Part shown: one piece after another, positions 1 through 11,451 of the stretch
Layout: each line of letters starts with the position of its first letter
Position numbering within the stretch: the stretch's first letter is position 1
NCBI GenBank assembly: GCA_013822765.1
Contig: PNKY01000003.1
Span: forward strand, 434,001 to 498,000
Direction: 5' to 3'
Source: Rhodospirillum sp.
Lineage (GTDB): Bacteria; Pseudomonadota; Alphaproteobacteria; Dongiales; Dongiaceae
Length of the DNA stretch: 64,000 nt
Notes under the pieces: model-generated
Told to the model about the DNA's origin: nothing
Databases searched by the model: none
The model's input: the letters and a program-made list of their open reading frames with translations, nothing else
Position numbers and translations under genes: made by a program

Positions 1-339
1 ACGCCGGAGACCCGCGGCATCCTCAACGCATCGCTGTTCGCGCTACTGCCGCGCGGCGCCAGCGTCATCAACGCGGCGCGCGGCGGGCATCTGGTCGAGG
101 CGGACCTGTCGGCGGCGATGGCCTCCGGGCAGATCACGGCGGCGACGCTCGACGTGTTCGAGACCGAGCCGCTGCCCGCCGACCATGTGTTCTGGTCGAC
201 CGAGCGGCTCTACATTACCCCGCACAACGCCAGCATCACCGACCCCCGCTCCGCCGCCTGGCGCATCTCCAGGCAGATCGCGAAATGCGAGGCCGGCGAA
301 GAATTGGACAACGTCGTCGATCGCGCCCGCGGGTACTAG
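1..339 (+). CDS. ghrA: Glyoxylate/hydroxypyruvate reductase A, C-terminal part (5' truncated by window edge)
   Basis: The reading frame is open from base 1 and ends at TAG 337-339, giving 112 residues of the C-terminal part of a D-2-hydroxyacid dehydrogenase. The piece NAARGGHLVEADL belongs to the NAD(P)-binding domain, LDVFETEPLP follows, and PHNAS carries the catalytic histidine of the family. The C-terminus VDRARGY is the hallmark ending of the GhrA subgroup, which reduces glyoxylate and hydroxypyruvate in the cytoplasm. The upstream half lies outside the window, so the true start and any operon partner are unknown. Its stop codon overlaps the stop of the convergent aminopeptidase gene by four bases. 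Confidence 0.85.
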   Translation, partial: TPETRGILNASLFALLPRGASVINAARGGHLVEADLSAAMASGQITAATLDVFETEPLPADHVFWSTERLYITPHNASITDPRSAAWRISRQIAKCEAGEELDNVVDRARGY

Positions 340-1793
340 CGTCTACGCCGCGTCCTTTGCTTCAGCGGCCGCTGGCGGGGCGCGGCCTTGGGCGCGATGA
401 TGGCGGCGCCTTTGCCCTTCTTCTGCTGCGACCAGGCCGACACGAACGAGAACAGCGCGCGCAGGCATAGAGCTTCGCCACCTTCCGGCCGGCCGGGCCG
501 GTCGCGCGTGTTCCAGGCCAGCGTATCGATGTGGGCCCAGCGCACGCCAGGATCAATGAACTCCTGCAGATAGAGCGCAGCGGTGATGGCGCCGGCATAC
601 GGGCCGCTGCTGACGTTGTTGATGTCCGCGACCTTGCTGTCCAGCATGGCGCGATAGCCCTTGTGCAGCGGCAGGCGCCAGAGCGGGTCGTCCTCCGCCT
701 TGCCGTGGCGCAGGATCGCGTCGGAGATGTCGTCGTCGTTGCAGAACAGCGCCGGCAGGTCGGGACCCAAGGCCACCCGCGCGGCGCCGGTCAGGGTTGC
801 GGCATCGAGGATGAGGTCGGGCCGGTCGCGGTGCGCTTCGGCCAGCGCGTCACACAGGATGACGCGGCCTTCGGCGTCGGTGTTGCCGATCTCGACCGTG
901 ATGCCTTTGCGCGTGCGGATGACGTCGAGTGGCCGGTACGAATTGCCGCTGACCGAATTCTCGACTGCGGGAATGAGCAGGCGCAGGCGGATCTTCAAGC
1001 CCGCATCCATGATCATCTGCGCCAGCGCCAGCATCAGCGCGGCGCCGCCCATGTCCTTCTTCATCAGCAGCATGCCGCTGGACGGCTTGAGGTCGAGCCC
1101 GCCGGTATCGAAGCACACACCCTTGCCGACCAGGGTCAGGCGCGGCCCGCTGTTGCCCCAATTGAGATCGATCAGCCGCGGCGGCCGCGAAGCCGCGCGG
1201 CCCACCGCATGGACCGCCGGATAGTTCTTCTTCAGCAAGTCATCGCCGACGATCACGCTGAACGACGCCTTGTGCGCCTTCGCCACCGCCTTCGCGGCGT
1301 CGGCGAGGTGCGGCGGCCCCATATCCTCCGCCGGCGTGTTGATGAGGTCGCGCGCGAGCGTCAGCGCGCTCACCAAGCGCCGAATGGCGGCGCGGTCCAC
1401 GCCTGCCGGCCATACCAGGCGCGCCAACTCGCCATCACGCTTCTTGTAGCGCTGGAACCGGTAGGCGCCGATCGCCCAGGCGAAGCAGGCAGCTTCCGCA
1501 TCGGCACCGCCGACCGACTCGGCAAGCCTGTAGGCGCCCTTCGGCAGCGACGTCGGCAGTGCGGCCAGGGACCAGCGGTCGAGTCCCTCTTCGATCCCAA
1601 CCAGCACCTGCGCCAGCCCGCCCTCCGCATTCGGAACCAGGCAGACGCTGCCCGGCTTTGCGGCGAAGCCGGCGGCCCGCACCCATTGCCCGACCGGTTG
1701 CGGCTGGCGCTTGAGCCAGGCCTCGAGTCGTTGGGCGCGCAACGGCACAATCTCGACGGCATCCGCCGCGCGGTCGATCAGATGGTCGAACAA
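336..1793 (-). CDS. Leucyl aminopeptidase family protein (peptidase M17)
   Basis: This 485-residue protein is a cytosolic zinc/manganese aminopeptidase of family M17, which removes N-terminal residues from peptides. The family signature NTDAEGR starts at residue 304 and is followed by VILCDALAEA. The metal and substrate segment GKGVCFDTGGLDLKP lies upstream of it. The frame stays open further upstream, but that stretch is antisense to the next gene. I chose the TTG at 1793 because GGGAG lies 7 bases before it and the length then fits the family. The C-terminus ends in an unusually basic tail (RRRR at the very end). It is transcribed alone and converges on ghrA with a four-base overlap. Confidence 0.9.
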   Translation of the reverse strand: MFDHLIDRAADAVEIVPLRAQRLEAWLKRQPQPVGQWVRAAGFAAKPGSVCLVPNAEGGLAQVLVGIEEGLDRWSLAALPTSLPKGAYRLAESVGGADAEAACFAWAIGAYRFQRYKKRDGELARLVWPAGVDRAAIRRLVSALTLARDLINTPAEDMGPPHLADAAKAVAKAHKASFSVIVGDDLLKKNYPAVHAVGRAASRPPRLIDLNWGNSGPRLTLVGKGVCFDTGGLDLKPSSGMLLMKKDMGGAALMLALAQMIMDAGLKIRLRLLIPAVENSVSGNSYRPLDVIRTRKGITVEIGNTDAEGRVILCDALAEAHRDRPDLILDAATLTGAARVALGPDLPALFCNDDDISDAILRHGKAEDDPLWRLPLHKGYRAMLDSKVADINNVSSGPYAGAITAALYLQEFIDPGVRWAHIDTLAWNTRDRPGRPEGGEALCLRALFSFVSAWSQQKKGKGAAIIAPKAAPRQRPLKQRTRRRR

Positions 1794-2009
1794 GACTGGA
1801 CTCCCTGGGTCGAAATGGCGCAATGGGCGCGGATTGTAGCCATGCTTCGGGCCGCTTCCTAGAGTGCGTTGACGCCGATATGCTACGGCCTTGGCGGCAT
1901 TTTCCGCGCCGACTCGAGGTCCGCGGAACAGGCGCGAAACGAGGATGGCGATTGTGAGTCTGGCGGCCGGCGAAAAGACTAATTGGTCCATGCGGGAGAA
2001 CAGAGCCCG

Positions 2010-3695
2010 ATGAGCGTCGAGGCGCTGCCCGAGGAAACCATCCTCTCGCCGTTCCTGCAGAAGCTGTCGCGCTCGGCGCCGTTGCTGTTCATGGGCGTGC
2101 TGATCTTCGGCGCGCTGGCATGGCGGCCGACCACCGCGCCGATCGAGCTGGAGACGCTGGCCTCCGCCTGGCACATGCATCTGCGCGGCGCGCTGGTGCC
2201 GCTGCGCAACGGCGTGGCCGCGCCGGAGATTCCCCCGCTGCTGCACTGGCTGATCCTCGGCGGCTGGCAGATATTCGGAGTCTGCGAATGGTGGCCGCGC
2301 CTGGTGCCGGCCCTGGCCAGCATCGGCACCGTCATCCTAGTCGGGCGCACCGCCCTGGTGCTGTGGCCGCACCGCGCCGCGACGCCGATCTTCGCGCGGC
2401 TGCTGCTGACCGGCGTCGGCGCCTTCGCCGTCGCCATGACCATGGTCGAGCCGCAGACCGTCGCCCTGCCCTTCATCCTCTTGAGCTTTCACGCGCTGAG
2501 CGAATTGTGGATGAGCCGGCCCGGTTTTTTCCGCACCCTCTTCGGCTGGATCCTCTCCGCCGCCGCGGCGGCGCTCGCGGTGATGGCCGGCGGCTGGAGC
2601 TGGGCGTTGGTGCCGGTGCTGTGCGCCATCGGCATCTGGGTGCTGGACGAGGCGACGCGGCGGGAGCGCAATGCATTCCTGTGGCTGCTGGGCGGCATCG
2701 TGATCAGCGTGCTGGCCCTGGCGCCGGCGTGGCTCTGGCTCGACCGGTACGGCAACCCCGAGCAGCTGATTTATTTCGGCAATGGCTGGAGCGACCCCGC
2801 CACCGAGGCCTCGCGGGGGGCGGCCTGGACGCTGCTGCTGCTGCCGGTGGCGCTCTATCCCTGGATCTGCTGGAAGACCTTGTGGCGCGCGCTCAGCCGG
2901 CATCTGCGCGAGACCGTCGGCGTCGGGTTCCGGCTGTGCCTCGCGTTCCTCGCCGCGTCCTGCGTCGCGGGCCTCGTCTCCGGCTGGCAGCTGGTCGGGC
3001 AGCTGGCGATCCTGTGCCCGCTGTCGCTGCTCGGCGCGCGGCTGCTGGCGACCCAGGAGATCAAGCCGAAGGATTTCCACGCCGTCGTTCCGGGCTTCTT
3101 CGCGCTGTTCGTCGGCCTCATCTTCTTCCTGATGAACATCGTGCCGACGGCGCATCTGGACGCGGTCTGGCGCCAGGTATTCGGCGCGCCGCTGCCGATC
3201 TGGCTCGGTGGCATCGGCCTCATCTCCGGCCTGTCGCTGCTGGTGATCGGCTACATCCTGGCGCAACTGTCGCCCAGCCATCAGCTGTCGCGCACCCTGC
3301 AGGTGGCGATCCTGCCGACCCTGCTCATGACCTCGCTCAACCTCGAGTTCGACGGCAACCTGCGGCCGTTCTTCGACCTGACGCCGGTGGCGAGCCGCAT
3401 GAAGCAGCTGCAGGACGCCGGCATCTCGGTTGCGGTGTTCTCCGACTATCGCGGCGAGTTCGATTTCGCCGGGCGGCTGGAGATGGCGCCCGAGCCGGTG
3501 CCGACCCGGATCGCCGCCGCACGCTGGGCCGACGAGCATCCGGCCGGCGCGATCGTCACCTATTTCGACGGCTCGCCGCTGCGCCTACCCGCTTTGCCGA
3601 TGTTCCGCGGCGTGGCGCGCGACCGCTGGGTGGCGATCTGGCCGGCGAGCGCGATCGACGGGCCCGATTCCCCTGTCCTCAATAGCCAGTTCTAG
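2010..3695 (+). CDS. ArnT/PMT-like membrane glycosyltransferase (GT39-type fold)
   Basis: The 561-residue protein has about ten hydrophobic segments and the layout of lipid-linked sugar transferases of the GT-C class (ArnT/PMT). After the first membrane helix comes a periplasmic loop, then PPLLHWLILGGWQIFGV and WWPRLVPALASIGTVIL, which resemble the ArnT PPLLYW and RLPSAL regions. The catalytic Asp-Glu pair expected in the first loop is not intact: the stretch reads IELETLA. The acceptor or activity may therefore differ or be lost. The start at ATG 2010 is preceded by GGGAG ten bases upstream. A PilZ protein follows 79 bases later, so surface polysaccharide or lipid modification is plausible but unproven. 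Confidence 0.7.
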   Translation: MSVEALPEETILSPFLQKLSRSAPLLFMGVLIFGALAWRPTTAPIELETLASAWHMHLRGALVPLRNGVAAPEIPPLLHWLILGGWQIFGVCEWWPRLVPALASIGTVILVGRTALVLWPHRAATPIFARLLLTGVGAFAVAMTMVEPQTVALPFILLSFHALSELWMSRPGFFRTLFGWILSAAAAALAVMAGGWSWALVPVLCAIGIWVLDEATRRERNAFLWLLGGIVISVLALAPAWLWLDRYGNPEQLIYFGNGWSDPATEASRGAAWTLLLLPVALYPWICWKTLWRALSRHLRETVGVGFRLCLAFLAASCVAGLVSGWQLVGQLAILCPLSLLGARLLATQEIKPKDFHAVVPGFFALFVGLIFFLMNIVPTAHLDAVWRQVFGAPLPIWLGGIGLISGLSLLVIGYILAQLSPSHQLSRTLQVAILPTLLMTSLNLEFDGNLRPFFDLTPVASRMKQLQDAGISVAVFSDYRGEFDFAGRLEMAPEPVPTRIAAARWADEHPAGAIVTYFDGSPLRLPALPMFRGVARDRWVAIWPASAIDGPDSPVLNSQF

Positions 3696-3774
3696 CGATT
3701 CCGCCTGTCTGCCGATCCGGCAGACAGCATTTGGCCTCTCTGGTAGAGTGATTCGGGCGGAAGGATCGGGACCC

Positions 3775-4128
3775 ATGACCTCTTACACCACCGGCTATCA
3801 GAACGTGCGCGGAGCGGAACGGCGGCGCGACCGGCGCCTGCCGCTGCCGATCTTCACCGTGCGGCTGGACGGCGTGACCTACCAGACCGTGAACTGGTCC
3901 TTGGGCGGGCTCCTGATCGAAGGCTACACCGGCGAGCGGATGGGCGGCGACACGGTGCAGATCGACATAAAGGCCAAGGACGCCAATGCCGACTTCCGCA
4001 TGCGGATCGCGGTCAAGGTCATCCGCGTCGTCACCGCCGAAAGCATTGCGCTGCAGTTCGAGGCCATGAGCACCGAGATCTACGAGTTCTTCGAGCGCTG
4101 CTTCGCCGACCGCTTCAAGCGGCGCTAA
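3775..4128 (+). CDS. PilZ domain protein (cyclic-di-GMP receptor candidate)
   Basis: The 117-residue protein consists almost entirely of one PilZ domain. The N-terminal arginine motif is seen as ERRRDRRLPL (about residues 15-24), and the second binding motif as NWSLGG (about 40-45), matching the D/N-x-S-x-x-G consensus. Both c-di-GMP contact motifs look intact, so binding is likely. The start ATG 3775 has AAGGA nine bases upstream. It lies between a GT39-like membrane protein and a DUF599 membrane protein, all in the same direction with short gaps. It may regulate envelope or motility functions, but the target is not evident. Confidence 0.88.
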   Translation: MTSYTTGYQNVRGAERRRDRRLPLPIFTVRLDGVTYQTVNWSLGGLLIEGYTGERMGGDTVQIDIKAKDANADFRMRIAVKVIRVVTAESIALQFEAMSTEIYEFFERCFADRFKRR

Positions 4129-4137
4129 ACCAGGGCA

Positions 4138-4857
4138 ATGGTCTTCAACGCGAGCATTCTGGATTGGCTGGCGTTGGTGCTGTTCTTCGTTGCTGTCGTC
4201 GCCTATTCCCGCTACGCCGACCATGTCGGGGACCGGCTGCTGAACGCCCGCATGCGCGAGGTCCGCGCCATCTGGATGCGGCGCTATCTGGAGCGCGAAG
4301 ACCGGGTGCTGGATTCGATCCTGACCGGTCACTCGATCAACTCGATTGCGCTGTTCAGTTCCGCGACATTGCTGATCGTGGTGGCGTTGCTCGGCGTCTT
4401 CACCAACGCCGACACTGCCTATCATATGTCGGTGACCAGCAGCTTCATCATCCACACCACCAAGGAGCTGTTCCAGCTCAAGCTGATCGGCCTGGTGTGC
4501 GTGTTCGTCTACGGCTTCTACCGCTTCACCTGGGCGCTGCTGCAATACAACTATTTCCTGGCCCTGGTCGGCTCGGCGCCGCTCAAGGATCACCTGACGC
4601 CGGCCGCGACCGCCGAGCTCGGGAACCAGATGTCGGTCGTGCTGAACAGCGCCGTCACCAGCTTCCATAGCGGCTTCCGCAGCTACTATCAGGCGCTGGC
4701 CTGGGTCGGCTGGTTCTTCCACCCGCTGGTGTTCATCGCCGCCACGGCGTTCGTGAGCTTCGTGCTGGTCTATCGGCAAATCGCCTCGCCCTCCGCCGGC
4801 GCCATCAAGGGCTACGCGGCCTTGCTGCACGAGGTCGAGAAGCAGAATCGGAAATGA
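4138..4857 (+). CDS. DUF599 family integral membrane protein
   Basis: This 239-residue protein matches the DUF599 family of membrane proteins of unknown function. It has four hydrophobic segments: about residues 8-23, 75-88, 115-140 and 190-212. The region between the first two is basic and amphipathic (MREVRAIWMRRYLERED), and TKELFQLKLIGLV precedes the third. It begins nine bases after the PilZ stop and is probably co-transcribed with it. No catalytic motif is apparent. It converges on the ferritin-like gene with no gap. Confidence 0.75.
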   Translation: MVFNASILDWLALVLFFVAVVAYSRYADHVGDRLLNARMREVRAIWMRRYLEREDRVLDSILTGHSINSIALFSSATLLIVVALLGVFTNADTAYHMSVTSSFIIHTTKELFQLKLIGLVCVFVYGFYRFTWALLQYNYFLALVGSAPLKDHLTPAATAELGNQMSVVLNSAVTSFHSGFRSYYQALAWVGWFFHPLVFIAATAFVSFVLVYRQIASPSAGAIKGYAALLHEVEKQNRK

Positions 4858-5673
4858 TCAGGCGTTGGCGGCGGTGAGCCGCCGGATGCGGATCTGCATG
4901 AACCAGCAGGCGATCGCAGTCAGCCAGCGGTTGAGCCGGCCGCTGGGCGTGAGGCCGGTTGCCTTCAGCACCATGGCGATGCCGCGCTCGATATGGTGGC
5001 GGCGGTAGACGGCATAGGCGCGGCGCGCATAGGCGCGGGTGAAGCGCTTGCGATCGTAGGTCTCGCCCGGATGGTTGGCGGCGAAATAGGCGTAGGCGAG
5101 CTCGTCATCCTCCGATTCGCCGATCCGGCTCAACGTCACCTTGAGCCGCTGCCAGCCGTTGAGGCCCTCGCGATCCAGGTAGCGCTGCAGGTAGGTGTAG
5201 AACAGCTTGTAGTGCCGAAGCTCGTCGGCCGCGATGTTGCGGCAGATCTGCTTCAGGACCGGCTCGTCGGTCGCTTCGTTGAGGGCCGTGTAGTAGGACG
5301 AAGTGCCGGTCTCCACGATGCAGCGCGCCACCAGCTCTCCGCAGCGCGAGCCGCGGATCGACTGCTCGACGTCCACGTCGATAGAATAGCCGGCGGTGAA
5401 GCGCTTGAAAGCCGACTCGAAGTCGAAATCGGGATCCGCCAGCTTGGCCCAGCGGGCCAGCGCCCGGCCGTGCTGCACTTCCTCCTGCGCCCAGGCGGCG
5501 GCGACCACCTGGAACTCGGGATCGTCCGCGAACACGCGCTTGAGATAGGTGGCGTAGTCCCCGCCGTTGAATTCCACCATGGCGGCGGCCTTCACCAGCT
5601 TGACGATCTCCGGATCGACCCGCGCGGGATCGAATCGGGTCCAGGGAATCTGTTCCAGCGTCCAGTGCTTCAT
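4858..5673 (-). CDS. Ferritin-like di-iron domain protein
   Basis: The 271-residue protein has the carboxylate/histidine pattern of ferritin-like di-iron proteins. EEVQHG and DELRHY each supply a Glu-x-x-His motif, and additional glutamates occur at VEFNGGDYATYLK and VETGTSSYYTAL. This suggests an oxidase/oxygenase or acyl-desaturase-like fold acting in the cytoplasm, though the substrate is unknown. The chosen start, ATG 5673, begins at MKHWTLEQIPW. The longer frame to 5727 adds a low-complexity leader without a ribosome site. The C-terminus is basic with one hydrophobic stretch (WLTAIACWFMQIRIRR), perhaps a membrane-associated tail. It is a single-gene unit downstream of the atp operon. Confidence 0.72.
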   Translation of the reverse strand: MKHWTLEQIPWTRFDPARVDPEIVKLVKAAAMVEFNGGDYATYLKRVFADDPEFQVVAAAWAQEEVQHGRALARWAKLADPDFDFESAFKRFTAGYSIDVDVEQSIRGSRCGELVARCIVETGTSSYYTALNEATDEPVLKQICRNIAADELRHYKLFYTYLQRYLDREGLNGWQRLKVTLSRIGESEDDELAYAYFAANHPGETYDRKRFTRAYARRAYAVYRRHHIERGIAMVLKATGLTPSGRLNRWLTAIACWFMQIRIRRLTAANA

Positions 5674-5811
5674 CGGCGGCGCGCTACGACTGAACTGACA
5701 TGACCGGCTCCCAAACCCCCAGGGCACCGGCCAAGCGTGGGATGGACCGGGAGGTTAGGCGAGGCGTCCGAGTCTGACAAGCATATGACAAGGGCCGCCT
5801 CGGCCGGCCGG

Positions 5812-6225
5812 TCAGTAAACAACCACGTCGATGGCTTGTAGCCGCGCCTCGGCCACTTCCAGGGCCTTCGCGGCCTCCTTGCGGGCCACGTCGTCCTTGG
5901 CGTCCTCGATGTCTTCCCGGGCATCCTGGATGGCTTGCTGGGCGCTCTCGCGCTGGAGCTCCGAGACCGGGACCGCATGCTCGGCCAGGACGGTGCAGCC
6001 GGTGCCGGTGACTTCGGCGAAGCCGCCTTCGACGAAAATCCGGTCCGTCACCTTGCCGTTCTGGAATATCGAGATCACACCGGGGCGGACGGTGGAGATG
6101 AGACGCGCATGGCCGGGCAGCACGCCGAAGTCGCCCTCGCTGCCGGGCACCACGACCGATTCGACATCCGCCGAGAACAGCAAGCGTTCCGGGGAGACCA
6201 GCTCGAACTTGACGGTATCCGCCAT
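5812..6225 (-). CDS. atpC: F1F0 ATP synthase subunit epsilon
   Basis: The 137-residue epsilon subunit of the F1 sector has the N-terminal beta-sandwich followed by a two-helix C-terminal hairpin. FELVSPERLLFS, PGSEGDFGVLPGHA and EGGFAEV are typical of the family. It couples rotation of the central stalk to catalysis and can inhibit ATP hydrolysis. ATG 6225 has GGAAGGA upstream. It is the last gene of atpHAGD-nudix-atpC and is separated from atpD by an inserted NUDIX gene. The stop is TGA 5812-5814, and no clear U-tract terminator follows. Confidence 0.96.
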   Translation of the reverse strand: MADTVKFELVSPERLLFSADVESVVVPGSEGDFGVLPGHARLISTVRPGVISIFQNGKVTDRIFVEGGFAEVTGTGCTVLAEHAVPVSELQRESAQQAIQDAREDIEDAKDDVARKEAAKALEVAEARLQAIDVVVY

Positions 6226-6241
6226 CTTCTATCCTTCCAAC

Positions 6242-6667
6242 CTAGCCGAGCCCCGGGTAACCAACCCTGGAAACCCAATCCCGGATCGAGCGCCGGTATC
6301 CTTCCGGCATGTTGAGCCCGTCGACCTCGGCCGGGGCGAACCGCCCCAATTCCTTATGTTCGGTGCTGAGCTGGAGTTCCCGCTCAGCCATCGGCAGAAC
6401 GCCGAAGGTCACGATCAGCACCTCGCGGGTGGGAAGCACCGGGTAGCGCCAGCAATCGAGCAGCGCGCCGATCTCGGCCGCGATCCCCAGCTCTTCCTCC
6501 AGCTCCCGCTTGAGGCAGGGAACTGGGTCCTCCCCCGCCTCCAGTCGGCCGCCGGGCAATTCCCACTCGTCGCGCTCGTTCTTCAGGAGAACGACCTTGC
6601 CGCCGACCAGGCATACGCCCTTGATGGAAACCGGCCAGACTGGAGACACGCCGGCCGGTGCCGTCAT
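6242..6667 (-). CDS. NUDIX hydrolase inserted between atpD and atpC
   Basis: This 141-residue protein carries a complete Nudix box. GGRLEAGED is followed by RELEEELGI, satisfying G-x5-E-x7-REUxEExGU at about residues 40-62. The family hydrolyses nucleoside diphosphates linked to another moiety, such as oxidised nucleotides, NDP-sugars and NADH, but the substrate cannot be read from the sequence. The gene begins 11 bases after atpD and ends 16 bases before atpC. It is therefore almost certainly translated from the ATP synthase mRNA. Its own ribosome site is weak (CGGATCGGA before ATG 6667). This placement is not part of the usual atpHAGDC arrangement. Confidence 0.9.
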   Translation of the reverse strand: MTAPAGVSPVWPVSIKGVCLVGGKVVLLKNERDEWELPGGRLEAGEDPVPCLKRELEEELGIAAEIGALLDCWRYPVLPTREVLIVTFGVLPMAERELQLSTEHKELGRFAPAEVDGLNMPEGYRRSIRDWVSRVGYPGLG

Positions 6668-6678
6668 TCCGATCCGGC

Positions 6679-9010
<2,332 letters not shown>

Positions 9011-9027
9011 GCCTTAGGCCCTTCAGG

Positions 9028-10556
<1,529 letters not shown>

Positions 10557-10557
<1 letters not shown>

Positions 10558-11114
10558 TATCCAACCCCTTTCATCGCGAGCTGCAGCTTCTGCAGCTTCG
10601 TTTTCACGGATCCATCGATCATGCGGCTGCCGACGCGGACGATGAGTCCGCCAAGCAGGCTGGGATCGACCTTCATATCAATCGAAACTTTGCCACCTAC
10701 GACGCGCTTGATGGCTTCGCTGACGGCCGCCTTCTGCGCATCGGTCAGGGCGTGGGCCGCGGTCACTTCCGCCGCCACCTCGCCGCGCTTGTCGGCCAGC
10801 ATCTTCTGGAAAGCTTTGACGATGGCGGGCAGCGCGAACAAGCGCCGGTTCGCCGCCACCAGCCCGAGGAAGCGCTGCGTCAGATCGCCGAATCCGGCGG
10901 CCTTGGCCACCGCGCCCATCGCGCGCGCCTGGTCGGTGCGGTCCATCAGGGGACTGAAGATCAGTTTCTGGAGGTCGCTGCTGTCGGCGATCATGTGGCC
11001 GAGCGCGACCAAGTCCGCCGAAATGGCGTCGAGTGCGTGCTTTTCTTCCGCCAGTTCGAGCAGCGCCCCGGCATAACGCAGCGCCATCGCGCCTTGCTCT
11101 GTCTTTTGGGCCAA
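10557..11114 (-). CDS. atpH: F1F0 ATP synthase subunit delta
   Basis: The delta subunit (OSCP) links F1 to the peripheral stalk. Visible family features are [19 protein letters not shown] near the N-terminus and the C-terminal [27 protein letters not shown]. The frame is open to a TTG at 11171. I chose the TTG at 11114, preceded by AGGGGGCGG, because it gives 185 residues, close to the usual 180-186. An ATG at 11087 is a third option but looks too short. It is the first gene of the operon, with the F0 genes elsewhere, as is usual in alphaproteobacteria. Confidence 0.93.
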
Positions 11115-11451
11115 ATCCGCCCCCTGCCCTGTCTGCGGTCGCCGGCTTGAGCTGCCGACGATCCTGCTCAACCATTGAAACGATTTGCTGACATCGCGTG
11201 GAAACCCGCGACAAACTCCGCGGCGCCGGACCGGTCAGCCAACACCACAGCCGCCCGTCGCAACCCATCCCGGCCGCGAAAAGCGTGCGGTGTGTAACAC
11301 AGGTGAGTGGGGTGCGCAACAGCACCGGGTCAAGGTGCCGCACCCCCGGTCAAGGGATTGAAACATTTACGCAAAGTCGCACCGAGGCGAACCCGATTTG
11401 GGACCGGTGCGGCGACCCGAGCGACGCCCCTTCCGCTGCGCAAAAACCCCG
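11115..11451. other. Intergenic region upstream of atpH
   Basis: No gene is visible in these 337 bases, which separate atpH from the end of the patatin-like gene on the same strand. The atp operon promoter presumably lies here, reading leftward. Visible structure includes a TGTGTAACACA palindrome at 11290-11300 and two direct copies of GGTCAAGG at 11328-11335 and 11348-11355. There is also an inverted repeat GCACCG/CGGTGC at 11379-11410. None has a U-tract. A minus-strand TTGCGC and TACACA with 17-base spacing could be a weak promoter, but I do not insist on it. Confidence 0.4.

Noticed and set aside
531-1862. Long plus-strand open frame opposite the M17 gene, and similar long frames opposite atpD, sucA, priA and other genes
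   Set aside because: These are antisense frames kept open by high GC codon bias. They show no recognisable domain and are rich in Arg, His and Gln.
1794-2246. Extension of the M17 aminopeptidase upstream of 1793
   Set aside because: The extra residues are low-complexity and antisense to the GT39-like gene, whose frame and ribosome site are better. The family length fits a start at 1793.
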